A DNA stretch of 64,000 nucleotides from the NCBI RefSeq assembly GCF_001651875.1, contig NZ_LNQB01000063.1:1-64000 (forward strand), in the 5' to 3' direction. This stretch comes from Sinorhizobium saheli. GTDB taxonomy: Bacteria; Pseudomonadota; Alphaproteobacteria; Rhizobiales; Rhizobiaceae. Below the pieces are notes generated by a model that was not told where the DNA came from, ran no database searches, and saw only the letters and a list, made by a program, of their open reading frames with translations. Both the position numbers and the translations under genes were made by a program. Of this stretch, positions 17,091 to 25,285 are shown in pieces. Positions within the stretch are counted from its first letter, which is position 1, and each line of letters starts with the position of its first letter.

Positions 17091-18610
17091 GCCGCCGCTC
17101 CGGCCGATGTCCGCCGGGACAAGGCCTTCAGCGCCATGCGGTCCACCTTGCCTGCCGGGGTGAGCGGAAAGGCTTCAAGGATCTCGATCCGGGCCGGGAT
17201 CTTATAGTTGACCAGATAGGAGGCGCAGGCCCGGGATATCTCTTCCGGTGTCGTGGCCTGGCCCGGCCGCAGGGTGACATAGGCGAGCACGATCTCGCCG
17301 GCGCGCTCGTCTGCCGCGCCGCACACGCAGGCGCAGGCCACGGAGGGATGCGACATGATCGCTTCCTCGACCTCGCGCGGAAACACGTTGAAACCCTTGT
17401 GGATGATCACATCCTTCTTGCGGTCGGTGATGGTCAGGAAGCCCTGCTCATCCATCACGCCGACATCGCCGGTCAGCACCCAGCCGTCGCGAAGGACCAT
17501 CGCCGTCTCTTCGGGATCGTTGCAGTAGCCGAGCATCGTATGGGGCCCGCGCACCTTGATCTCTCCGGCCTCACCGGCGCGCAGAACGCGCGATCCGGTC
17601 TCCATGTCGACGATGCTGATTTCGGTGTCCGGCACGGCCTTGCCGACACTGCCCGCCTTGATCCCGGTCTCGACCGTGTTCACCGCAAGCGGCGCACCCT
17701 CGGTCATGCCGTAGCCTTCATAGATCGTCAGGCCGGTCACGTCCTTCCAGCGACGATGGATCTCGAGCGGAAAGGAAGCGCCGCCTCCGGGGCAGACCCG
17801 CAACGAAGACAGATCGCGGCGGCCGAGGTCCGGATCGGACATGAGCGCCTGGTAGACGGCCGGCGGCCCGCCGCCGAGGACAGTGACCCGCTCGCGCTCG
17901 ATGAGGTCCAGCACTTCTGCGGGATGAAACCGCAAAGGGATGATCGAGGAGCCGCCACACTGGATAGGCAGACAGATACCGGCAAGGAACCCGTAGATAT
18001 GACTGAAGGGCGCGATCGGCAGGAAGACTTCGCCCTCCTGGAGCGGCCAGCCCCACTGCATCCGCGCACCCGCGGCCAGCAGCCTGTCGTGCGTGTAGCG
18101 AATGCGCTTGGGCGTTCCCGTCGTGCCGCCTGAATAGAAATAGCAGGCCGTTTCGTCCCCGGCCGTGGCGCTCGAGGACATTCCGGCATCGAGCGAAATC
18201 CAGTGCCTTATCCTGTCGCCATCGACCACGACGGCCGCGTCGTCGAACTCCAGCACCTGCCCGGCGAAGACAAGTTCCGGGGCCAGCTCCTCCACGAGCT
18301 TCCGCCCCGCTTTTTCGGGCATCGCCGCATTCAGCACCGCCGGGCGCCCACCCGAGAACAGTACTGCAAGGTATGTTATGAAGAAGCCGGGGCCGTTGCC
18401 CATGAACATGGCCACATCGCGGCCCTCGAGCCGTTCCCGGTGCAGCTCGCCAAAGCCGCGAACCGCCGAAAGCGCTTCACCCCAGCTCAGAGCAAAGGTC
18501 GAACTTTTAACGAAAAGCCTGTCAGCGTGCGCGGTGGCGCGCCTTTCGAACGCAGAAACCAGGCTGGCCTCAGCCTCGACGTTGCGCCAATCGAGGAAAT
18601 TCCTGGACAT
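17087..18610 (-). CDS. Acyl/aryl-CoA synthetase (AMP-forming)
   Basis: 507 aa from ATG 18610, preceded by GGGGAGGGG. ANL-family motifs in order: YFYSGGTTGTPKRIRYTH (P-loop) near 180, GYGMTEGA near 315, TGDVGVMDEQGFLTITDRKKD near 400, and the C-terminal PAGKVDRMAL with the catalytic Lys. It activates a carboxylic acid as the CoA thioester. As the first gene of the operon it either activates an aromatic substrate before hydroxylation (an epoxidation-free CoA route) or activates the acid released by the hydrolase. The sequence cannot separate these. Confidence 0.88.
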   Translation of the reverse strand: MSRNFLDWRNVEAEASLVSAFERRATAHADRLFVKSSTFALSWGEALSAVRGFGELHRERLEGRDVAMFMGNGPGFFITYLAVLFSGGRPAVLNAAMPEKAGRKLVEELAPELVFAGQVLEFDDAAVVVDGDRIRHWISLDAGMSSSATAGDETACYFYSGGTTGTPKRIRYTHDRLLAAGARMQWGWPLQEGEVFLPIAPFSHIYGFLAGICLPIQCGGSSIIPLRFHPAEVLDLIERERVTVLGGGPPAVYQALMSDPDLGRRDLSSLRVCPGGGASFPLEIHRRWKDVTGLTIYEGYGMTEGAPLAVNTVETGIKAGSVGKAVPDTEISIVDMETGSRVLRAGEAGEIKVRGPHTMLGYCNDPEETAMVLRDGWVLTGDVGVMDEQGFLTITDRKKDVIIHKGFNVFPREVEEAIMSHPSVACACVCGAADERAGEIVLAYVTLRPGQATTPEEISRACASYLVNYKIPARIEILEAFPLTPAGKVDRMALKALSRRTSAGAAA

Positions 18611-18686
18611 CGGCGGCCCCTCCCCGGCCTGGATCTCGCTCCTCACCCCATGCCCGGATCGTGTCATAGCTCGGGTTTTGATGTCA

Positions 18687-18703
18687 ATACTCTTTAGTAC
18701 TGT
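18687..18703. promoter_or_regulatory. Operator candidate, copy 3 (catabolic operon promoter)
   Basis: Minus-strand ACAGTACT-AAAGA-GTAT followed directly by TTGACA, a good -35 hexamer, about 80 bases before the CoA-ligase start. Shares the GTATTGAC junction with copy 1 at 6317-6333. No convincing -10 at 17 bases was found. Confidence 0.6.
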
Positions 18704-18810
18704 TTTTGATGTCGGCGCACGAATGCGGTTTCGAGCGCCCGTTCGGTGCAGGAGCGTCTCGCCGTTGAATTTGCTTCGCTAGGAATGCGGTCTGGAGGCG
18801 CGGCCCCGCC

Positions 18811-19452
18811 CTACCGGCTCTTCAGATAGCTCACCACCGCATCGGCGATCATCGTGCGATGCCGCTCGATCGTCTGGGGCTCCGACAGGTCTCGCCGGAA
18901 GATCGTGCCGAATGTGTAGCGGTTCGAGACGCGGAAGAAGCAGAAGGCGCTGATCATCATGTGAATGTCGATCGGGTCGGCGCGGCGGCGGAAGGTGCCG
19001 TCGGCAAGCCCGCGGTCGATGATCGCCTCGATCGTCTGGATCACCGAGACGTTGAGGTCGCGGATCGCCTCCGACCTCAGCATGTGGGCGGCGTGATGGA
19101 TGTTCTCGATGCTGACGAGGCGAACGAAGTCGGGATTGGCCTCGTCGTGGTCGAAGGTGGTGGCGATCAGCGTCCGCAGCGCCTGCTCCGGCGGCAGGTT
19201 GGCGAGTTCGAGATCGGCCTCGAGCGTGCGGATCTTGCGATAGGAACGCTCGAGAACGGCAAGGTAGAGCGCTTCCTTGCTGCCGAAGTAATAGTAGATC
19301 ATCCGCTTCGACGTGCGGGTGCGTTCGGCGATCTGGTCGACGCGCGCGCCGGCGAGACCATGGGTGGAGAACTCCTCCGTCGCCACGTCGAGAATGTCCT
19401 CCTGCGTCCTTTGCGGATCGTTCTTCCTGCCGTTTATCTGCCGCTCCGCCAT
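18811..19452 (-). CDS. TetR-family regulator, divergent from the TRAP/AroE operon
   Basis: 213 aa. N-terminal HTH (GARVDQIAERTRTSKRMIYYYFGSKEALY) with the invariant YYYFGSK segment; the C-terminal domain has TetR_C features (HHAAHMLRSEA, the Phe-rich FCFFRVSNRYTFGTIF). Transcribed away from dctQ, 399 bases apart, so it probably controls TRAP uptake. The overlapping repeat at 19706-19718 near dctQ is a candidate site. It lies upstream of the CoA-ligase operon on the same strand, but 200 bases and a separate promoter intervene. Confidence 0.87.
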   Translation of the reverse strand: MAERQINGRKNDPQRTQEDILDVATEEFSTHGLAGARVDQIAERTRTSKRMIYYYFGSKEALYLAVLERSYRKIRTLEADLELANLPPEQALRTLIATTFDHDEANPDFVRLVSIENIHHAAHMLRSEAIRDLNVSVIQTIEAIIDRGLADGTFRRRADPIDIHMMISAFCFFRVSNRYTFGTIFRRDLSEPQTIERHRTMIADAVVSYLKSR

Positions 19453-19851
19453 TTCCCGCGCTGCCCCGTCCTTCCATAACCCTCTGATCCGCCGGCCTTA
19501 TTGTCCATAGAGCGGGATGCGCTCACGTGCGTTCGCGCCGCCGCTCTATCTGTCTGTATTTGCCGCATTTGTGCGACGTCAGGTGATTCCACCTGACTGC
19601 AAAATGCTCTGGCGGCAGCGCCGAACGAGGGATCCTCCACAGGCGATGCATCAAGACATATTCACCTTGCCGTTTCGATTCAACCGGCAGCCGTCTTGAC
19701 TTCCGAACTAGTTAGTACATTTTTGGAGAAGCAAGCCGGACGCGCGGAGGAGCGCGGGTCGCGGCCCCGGGCGACCCGCCCGGTGTTGGGAGGGAGCAGC
19801 CTGCCGCGGCCTTCGTCGCGTCCGGCGCGCCGTGTCGCTTGGGAGGAGCGA
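19453..19851. promoter_or_regulatory. Divergent tetR-dctQ control region
   Basis: 399 bases with no gene. It contains TTGACT at 19696-19701 (possible -35), the palindrome AACTAGTT at 19706-19713 running into AGTAC (a TetR-operator-like AACTAGTTAGTAC), and a perfect 9-bp stem at 19754-19779 in the presumed 5' leader. GGGAGGAG precedes the dctQ ATG. Confidence 0.55.
19754..19779 (+). other. Leader hairpin of the TRAP operon
   Basis: GCGGGTCGC and GCGACCCGC form a perfect 9-bp GC-rich stem around an 8-base loop, 73 bases before the dctQ start. No U tract follows. It may stabilise the mRNA or act as an attenuator-like element; that role is inferred. Confidence 0.5.
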
Positions 19852-20415
19852 ATGACGCGCATCATCGATTTCTGTTTCCTGGCGCTGAAGGCGGCGATTG
19901 CGCTGCTGCTGGCCGGCATGGTCGTGCTCGTGTTCGGCAATGTTGTCTTGCGCTATGCCTTCAACCAGGGGATCACGGTGTCCGAGGAGCTGTCGCGGAT
20001 GTTCTTCGTCTGGCTCACCTTCCTCGGCGCCGTCGTCGCCCTGCGCGAGCACGGCCATCTCGGCGTCGATTCGCTGATCAAGCGACTGCCGCCGCTCGGC
20101 GCCAAGGTCGCCGTCCTTGGCGGGCACGGGCTGATGCTCTATGCGACGTGGCTGATGATCAGCGGCAGCTGGAGCCAGACGCTGATCAATCTCCATGTCG
20201 GCGCGCCGGCGACCGGCATCTCCATGGCCTTCTTCTACGGCGCCGGCCTCGCCTTCGGCATTCCGGCCTTCCTGATCCTGCTTTCCGACGCCTTCGCCGT
20301 CGCGACCGGCCGCATCGACGTGACCACGGCCGAGCTCGTGCGCGACAGCGAGGACGAGGCCGCACTGAACGAGCTTCCCGAGCCGACGCTCGGCCAGCTT
20401 TCGCCGAAGCATTGA
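19852..20415 (+). CDS. dctQ: TRAP transporter small permease DctQ
   Basis: 187 aa with four predicted membrane helices; VVLRYAFNQGITVSEELSRMFFVWLTFLGA near residues 28-58 is the DctQ hallmark. ATG 19852 follows GGGAGGAGCGA. The C-terminal 25 residues are acidic and cytoplasmic. Works with DctM and DctP in sodium-dependent uptake of a carboxylate. Ten bases separate it from dctM. Confidence 0.93.
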   Translation: MTRIIDFCFLALKAAIALLLAGMVVLVFGNVVLRYAFNQGITVSEELSRMFFVWLTFLGAVVALREHGHLGVDSLIKRLPPLGAKVAVLGGHGLMLYATWLMISGSWSQTLINLHVGAPATGISMAFFYGAGLAFGIPAFLILLSDAFAVATGRIDVTTAELVRDSEDEAALNELPEPTLGQLSPKH

Positions 20416-20425
20416 GGAGCCGATC

Positions 20426-21706
20426 ATGACCGTGTCCATCTTCCTTGGCGCCCTTCTCGGACCGATGGCGCTCGGCGTGCCGATCGCCTTCGCCCTCGTC
20501 TTGAGCGGCGTCGCGCTGATGCTCTATCTCGGCCTCTTCGACGCCCAGATCGTGGCGCAGAACGTGCTCAACGGCGCCGACAGCTTTCCGCTGATGGCTG
20601 TTCCCTTCTTCCTGCTCGCCGGCGAAGTCATGAACACCGGCGGCCTTTCGCGCCGGATCGTCGCGCTCGCCATGGCGATGGTCGGCCATATCCGCGGCGG
20701 CCTCGGTTTCGTCGCGATCTTCGCCGCCTGCATTCTCTCAAGCCTCTCGGGCTCGGCGGTCGCCGATGCGGCCGCACTCGGCGCGCTGCTGCTGCCGATG
20801 ATGCTGAAGAGCGGCCATGATGCGGCGCGCGCCGGCGGGCTGCTCGCCTCCGCCTCGATCATCGGCCCGATCATCCCGCCGTCGATCGGCTTCATCCTCT
20901 ACGGCGTCGTCGGCGGTGTTTCGATCACCAAGCTGTTCCTCGCCGGCATCTTCCCCGGGCTGATGATCGCCGTGGCGCTCTCCGTTACCTGGCTGATCGT
21001 CGCCCGCAAGGAGCAGTTCGCGCTGCCGCCGAAGGCGAGCGGCGCGGTGAGGCTCAAGGCCTTCGCCGACAGCATCTGGGCGCTCATGCTGCCGGTGATC
21101 ATCATCGTCGGGCTGAAATTCGGCGTCTTCACGCCGACGGAAGCCGGGGTGGTGGCGGCCGTCTATTCGCTCTTCGTCTCGATGGTCGTCTATCGCGAAT
21201 TGCCGCCGGCGCAGCTTTTCCACGTCTTCGTCGCCGCCGCCAGGATCACCGCCGTCGTGATGTTCCTGGTCGCCTGCGCGGCTGTCTCGGCCTGGCTGAT
21301 CACGGTTGCCGACGTACCGGGCGAGCTTGCCGAACTCGTCGAGCCGCTGATGGGCAACCAGACGGCCCTCCTTATCGCGATCATGGCTCTGATCGTGGTC
21401 GTCGGCACCGCCATGGACATGACGCCGACGATCCTGGTGATGACCCCGGTGCTGATGCCGATCATCAAGCAGGCCGGCATCGATCCGGTCTATTTCGGCG
21501 TGCTCTTCATCATCAACAATTCGATCGGCCTCATCACCCCGCCGGTCGGCACGGTTTTGAACGTTATCTGCGGCGTGTCGAAACTGTCGATGGAAGAGCT
21601 GATGAAGGGCGTCATGCCCTTTCTCGTCGCCGAACTCGTCGTTCTCATCCTGCTCGTCCTGTTCCCGCAGCTGGTGATCGTGCCGGCGGGCTGGTTCGGG
21701 CGGTGA
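20426..21706 (+). CDS. dctM: TRAP transporter large permease DctM
   Basis: 426 aa, about twelve membrane helices, standard length. PLMAVPFFLLAGEVMNTGG near residue 55, SGSAVADAAALGALLLP near 110 and the C-terminal NSIGLITPPVGTVLNVICG motif are characteristic. This is the transport channel of the tripartite carrier. Probably imports shikimate, quinate or a related hydroxy acid, judged from the aroE-type gene in the same operon. Confidence 0.95.
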   Translation: MTVSIFLGALLGPMALGVPIAFALVLSGVALMLYLGLFDAQIVAQNVLNGADSFPLMAVPFFLLAGEVMNTGGLSRRIVALAMAMVGHIRGGLGFVAIFAACILSSLSGSAVADAAALGALLLPMMLKSGHDAARAGGLLASASIIGPIIPPSIGFILYGVVGGVSITKLFLAGIFPGLMIAVALSVTWLIVARKEQFALPPKASGAVRLKAFADSIWALMLPVIIIVGLKFGVFTPTEAGVVAAVYSLFVSMVVYRELPPAQLFHVFVAAARITAVVMFLVACAAVSAWLITVADVPGELAELVEPLMGNQTALLIAIMALIVVVGTAMDMTPTILVMTPVLMPIIKQAGIDPVYFGVLFIINNSIGLITPPVGTVLNVICGVSKLSMEELMKGVMPFLVAELVVLILLVLFPQLVIVPAGWFGR

Positions 21707-21714
21707 GCGAAATG

Positions 21715-21760
21715 CCCGCGCGGGGAGCGCGGGAGATCAACCGGCCGAGAAAGTTCGGCC
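21715..21760 (+). other. Two hairpins between dctM and dctP
   Basis: CCCGCGC-GGGGA-GCGCGGG (21715-21733) and GGCCGA-GAAAGT-TCGGCC (21743-21760), one after the other in the 70-base gap, ending just before the dctP ribosome site GGGAGGAAA. They could mark an RNA processing point that lets dctP be expressed above the permeases. Confidence 0.55.
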
Positions 21761-21776
21761 CATATGGGAGGAAAGC

Positions 21777-22793
21777 ATGTTGAAGAAACTTGGCACACTG
21801 GCGCTCGGCATCGCCCTGCCGCTGGCGCTTGCGATCGCCGGACCGGCCGCAGCCGAAGTCCGCGACCAGACGATCAAGTTCGCCTCGGCGAACAACAAGG
21901 GCCACCCGCAGGTGACCGGCATGGAGAAATTCGCCGAGCTGGTCAAGGAGAAGAGCGGCGGCAAGATCGAGGTGAAGCTCTTCCCGGGCGGCACACTCGG
22001 CGGCGACGTCCAGACGATTGCGGCGCTGCAGGGCGGCGTGATCGAGATGACCGTGCTCAACGCCGGCATTCTGGCAAGCAACGCCAAGCAGTTCGGCGCC
22101 GTCGACCTTCCCTTCCTCTTCAACAGCGGCGAGGAAGCCGACAAGGTGATGGACGGCCCCTTCGGCGCGAGCCTGATGGAACTTCTGCCCGATACCGGGC
22201 TCGTCGGGCTGGCCTATTGGGAACTCGGCTTCCGCAATCTCACAAACAACCGCCATCCGGTGACCAAGCTCGACGACATCAAGGGCTTGAAGATCCGTAC
22301 GATCCAGTCGCCGATCCCGGTCGAGCTCTTCAACGCGCTCGGCGCCAATGCCGTGCCGCTTCCCTACACCGAGCTCTATACGGCGCTCGAAACCGGAACG
22401 GTCGACGGGCAGGAGAATCCGGCCGCCAACATCCTGAACGCCAAGTTCTACGAGGTGCAGAGATACATGACGCTCACCCGTCACCAGTACAACCCGCAGA
22501 TCGTGCTGATCTCGAAGAAATTCTGGGACGACCTCAATGACGAGGAAAAGGCGGTCCTGCAACAGGCGGCGGTCGAAGCACGCGACTTCCAGCGCAAGGT
22601 CTCGCGCGAGGCCGATGCCGCCGCCCTCGATGAAATCCGCCAGACCGGCATGGAGATCAGCGAACTCAGCCCGGAAGAGACGCAGAAGCTGCGCGACGCG
22701 GTCAAGCCGCTGATCGAAAAGTTCAGCGCCGATATCGGTCAGGAGACCGTGCAGACGCTGTTCAAGGAAATCGGCGCCGCACGCGGGCAGTGA
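21777..22793 (+). CDS. dctP: TRAP transporter substrate-binding protein DctP
   Basis: 338 aa. Signal peptide LGTLALGIALPLALAIAGPAAA. The DctP signature is clear: GGDVQTIAALQGGVIEMTVLNAG near 70, LKIRTIQSPIPVELFNALGANAVPLPYTELYTALETGTVDGQENP split around the conserved Arg (near 175) that binds the carboxylate. Gene order dctQ-dctM-dctP is less usual than dctP first. A strong hairpin follows at 22807-22835. Confidence 0.94.
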   Translation: MLKKLGTLALGIALPLALAIAGPAAAEVRDQTIKFASANNKGHPQVTGMEKFAELVKEKSGGKIEVKLFPGGTLGGDVQTIAALQGGVIEMTVLNAGILASNAKQFGAVDLPFLFNSGEEADKVMDGPFGASLMELLPDTGLVGLAYWELGFRNLTNNRHPVTKLDDIKGLKIRTIQSPIPVELFNALGANAVPLPYTELYTALETGTVDGQENPAANILNAKFYEVQRYMTLTRHQYNPQIVLISKKFWDDLNDEEKAVLQQAAVEARDFQRKVSREADAAALDEIRQTGMEISELSPEETQKLRDAVKPLIEKFSADIGQETVQTLFKEIGAARGQ

Positions 22794-22806
22794 CAGACGG
22801 GGCAAG

Positions 22807-22835
22807 CCGGCCCGCCTGACGACCTGGCGGGCCGG
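22807..22835 (+). terminator. Strong GC hairpin after dctP
   Basis: CCGGCCCGCC and GGCGGGCCGG form a perfect 10-bp stem with a 9-base loop starting 13 bases after the dctP stop. There is no U tract, so it is either a weak terminator or a 3' stabiliser separating dctP from the aroE-type gene. Confidence 0.5.
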
Positions 22836-22888
22836 ACCAACGCGACGTGACGAACGCGACGGGATGGACGGGAGTGGAACCGGAAAAC

Positions 22889-23749
22889 ATGACCGAAACA
22901 CTTGTGAGACCCCTGAGGGCCGGCCTGATCGGCGCGGGCATCCAGGCCTCGCTGACGCCTCGGATGCACATGGTCGAGGGCGCGGCCCACGGGCGCAGCT
23001 ACGACTACGAGCTGATCGACCTTCTCGCCCTCGGCGCAACGGAAGCCGACCTGCCGCGCCTCATCGCCGATGCGGAGAGCCGCGGGCTGGCCGGGCTCAA
23101 CATCACCCATCCCTGCAAGCAGGCGGTCATCCCCTATCTGGACGAACTCGCGCCCGACGCCCGGCGGCTCGGCGCCGTCAACACGGTGGTGCTCAAAGGC
23201 GGCCGCCGCCATGGCCACAACACCGACTGGTGGGGCTTTGCCGAGAGCTTCCGGCGCGGCCTGCCGGCGGCCGATCTCTCCTCAGCCGTGCAGCTCGGCG
23301 CCGGCGGCGCGGGCGTCGCCACCGCCTATGCGGGCCTCTCGCTCGGGCTGCGGCAGCTTGCCGTCTTCGACCGCGAGCCGGAGCGGGCCGAAGCGCTCGC
23401 CGCGATGCTGTCGCCGCTCTTTCCCGACGCCGAGATCACGGCCGGCAGCGACCTCGCCGCGGCGATGCGGAGCGCAGCCGGCCTCATCCATGCCACCCCG
23501 ACCGGCATGGCCAAATATCCGGGGCTTCCGCTCGACCCCGAACTGCTTGCACCCCGCCACTGGGTCGCCGAGATCGTCTATTTCCCGCTCGAAACGGCGC
23601 TGCTCGAGGAGGCGAGGCGGCGCGGCTGCCGCACCCTCGACGGCGGCGGCATGGCGGTGTTCCAGGCGGTCGGCGCCTTTCGGCTGTTCACCGGCCTCGA
23701 ACCCGATGCGGCGCGGATGCTCGACCACTTCAAGGCGATGACGGGGTGA
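22889..23749 (+). CDS. aroE: Shikimate/quinate dehydrogenase family protein (AroE-like)
   Basis: 286 aa from ATG 22889 (an in-frame GTG at 22847 is less likely). Shikimate-binding ASLTPRMH at the N-terminus, catalytic Lys in NITHPCKQAV, Asp in NTDWWGF, nucleotide-binding GAGGAGVA, and C-terminal DGGGMAVFQAVGAFRLFTG. Oxidises shikimate or quinate, or reduces dehydroshikimate. Position behind a TRAP carrier suggests a catabolic paralogue rather than the biosynthetic enzyme. Confidence 0.88.
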   Translation: MTETLVRPLRAGLIGAGIQASLTPRMHMVEGAAHGRSYDYELIDLLALGATEADLPRLIADAESRGLAGLNITHPCKQAVIPYLDELAPDARRLGAVNTVVLKGGRRHGHNTDWWGFAESFRRGLPAADLSSAVQLGAGGAGVATAYAGLSLGLRQLAVFDREPERAEALAAMLSPLFPDAEITAGSDLAAAMRSAAGLIHATPTGMAKYPGLPLDPELLAPRHWVAEIVYFPLETALLEEARRRGCRTLDGGGMAVFQAVGAFRLFTGLEPDAARMLDHFKAMTG

Positions 23750-23909
23750 GGAACTGGTCGGCGGGCCTGGCGCACCCCCCTCTGCCCTGCCGGGCATCTC
23801 TCGCACGAGGAGGGTTGCCCGTTGAGGACCTTGTTCCAAGCCAGCGCTGGCGGGAATCCATGTGAGCGCATCACAGCCGGGCGACAGCGTAAATTTCGGG
23901 GTTGCCCAA

Positions 23910-24179
23910 CTACGCCGCGCGATCGCGAATATGGTCTCGCAGGATAGCCTTCAGCTCGGCGAACGTGCGCAGGCCGAGGTGCGGCGCCAGCCGCTGGACC
24001 GTGGTCACCGAAACATTGCATCGCTTCGCGATCGTTGCGGCGCTTTCGAAGACTGCCGTTTCGGGGCGATCGATGATTTCTCGCGCCACGCGCTCCAGAG
24101 TGTCCGGAAAGGTGATCTGCCGCTTGGCGATATCGCGCTTCAGTTCCTGAAGGGTTTTCACACTGTTGCTTTCTTCCAT
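23910..24179 (-). CDS. RpiR-type HTH domain only (no SIS domain)
   Basis: 89 aa from ATG 24179. The whole protein is an HTH_6 domain: KTLQELKRDIAKRQITFPDTLERVAREIIDRPE, then ESAATIAKRCNVSVTTVQRLAPHLGLRTFAELKA. RpiR/HexR regulators normally continue with a sugar-phosphate-binding SIS domain of about 200 aa. Here the frame stops at RDRAA and no SIS sequence is visible in any frame of the 160 bases before aroE. It is either a truncated regulator or a stand-alone DNA-binding protein. The ribosome site is weak. Located downstream of the sugar operon. Confidence 0.7.
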   Translation of the reverse strand: MEESNSVKTLQELKRDIAKRQITFPDTLERVAREIIDRPETAVFESAATIAKRCNVSVTTVQRLAPHLGLRTFAELKAILRDHIRDRAA

Positions 24180-24263
24180 CGCCCGTATCTCGCATGGTGC
24201 ATCGATTTGACTGACAGTCCTGCGGGTGCCGCGAGTGTTTGTTGGCGGCACCCGCAGGTTTTC

Positions 24264-25205
24264 TCAACGGCTGATCGTCGCCTGGAGTGCGTCGATCGAG
24301 GACTGGATCCCTGCCTCGGTGGACATGGTGAAGTCCTCCATCTCAAGGCTGACCCAGCCGTTGTAGCCGCACATCCTGACGACCGAGAAGAACTCCTTCC
24401 ACCACTGCAGGTCACGACCGGCGCCGACGGCAACGTAGTTCCAGCTCCGGTTGGCGACGTCGGTGACCTCCTTCAGTTCGAGCAGCCCGTTGACGTCGGC
24501 GAGACCCCGCTCGATGCGCGTATCCTTGCCGTGGCAATGATGAATGGCCGAACCCAGCGCGCGGGCGGAGGCGATCGGATCGGCGCCTATCCACATCAGA
24601 TGCGAGGGGTCGAGGTTCATGCCGACCGTCGGGCCGACCTCGTTGCGCAGACGGAACAGGGTCTCGGGATTCCAGACGAGCATCGCCGAGAAGTTTTCGA
24701 GCGCGTATCTCTCGACGCCGACCTCCCTGGCGAGCTTCACCAGGTCGTGCCAGAGCGGGAAGGCGCGATCCTCCCACTGGTAGCGGTCGCGCTCCGGCAT
24801 CTCGTCGGGCCAGCTCTTGGTGTACACGAGCCAGTTCGGCACCATGTCGCCGGGTGCCGCCTCCGGCAGGCCGGACATGGTCACGATGGTCTTGACGCCG
24901 ATCTCGCCGGCGAGGCGGATCGTCTGCTCCATCTCCTTGCGGTGACGCTTGCCCATGTCGCCCGGATCGAGCGGGTTGGCCGAGCAGTTGAGCGCCGCGA
25001 TCTTCAGGCCGCGCGCCTCGATCTCCTTGAGCTTGGTTCTCAGGAGCTGCTTGTCGGCCAGCAATTCGTCGGCCCGGAAATGCGGCGCGCGCGACCAGCC
25101 GCCGCCGGTCATCTCGATACCTTCAACGCCGAGCTTGACGCATTTGTCGAGCATGTCGGTAAAAGACAGGTCGCCCATTACGTCGGTGCAAATGGAAAGT
25201 TTCAT
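24264..25205 (-). CDS. TIM-barrel sugar phosphate isomerase/epimerase
   Basis: 313 aa from ATG 25205 (MKLSICTDVMGD). AP-endonuclease 2 / xylose-isomerase-like fold with metal-ligand positions visible as ALENF, NLDPSHL, IHHCHGKD and SLEMED. Such proteins isomerise or epimerise keto sugars, inososes or cleave 3-keto-glycosides. Last enzyme of the leftward sugar operon, 80 bases after the Gfo/Idh gene. Substrate not determinable from sequence. Confidence 0.85.
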   Translation of the reverse strand: MKLSICTDVMGDLSFTDMLDKCVKLGVEGIEMTGGGWSRAPHFRADELLADKQLLRTKLKEIEARGLKIAALNCSANPLDPGDMGKRHRKEMEQTIRLAGEIGVKTIVTMSGLPEAAPGDMVPNWLVYTKSWPDEMPERDRYQWEDRAFPLWHDLVKLAREVGVERYALENFSAMLVWNPETLFRLRNEVGPTVGMNLDPSHLMWIGADPIASARALGSAIHHCHGKDTRIERGLADVNGLLELKEVTDVANRSWNYVAVGAGRDLQWWKEFFSVVRMCGYNGWVSLEMEDFTMSTEAGIQSSIDALQATISR

Positions 25206-25285
25206 GGGTAGATCTTTCTCTGTCGAAAAGGGGGGCGCGCGCTCGGGAGATGGACGGCGAAAGTCCAGCGCGCCCCCAGGTTGAA

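Noticed and set aside
23767-23850. Possible terminator after the aroE-type gene
   Set aside because: Only a 4-bp stem (GCCC-TGCC-GGGC) and no T tract; too weak to list.
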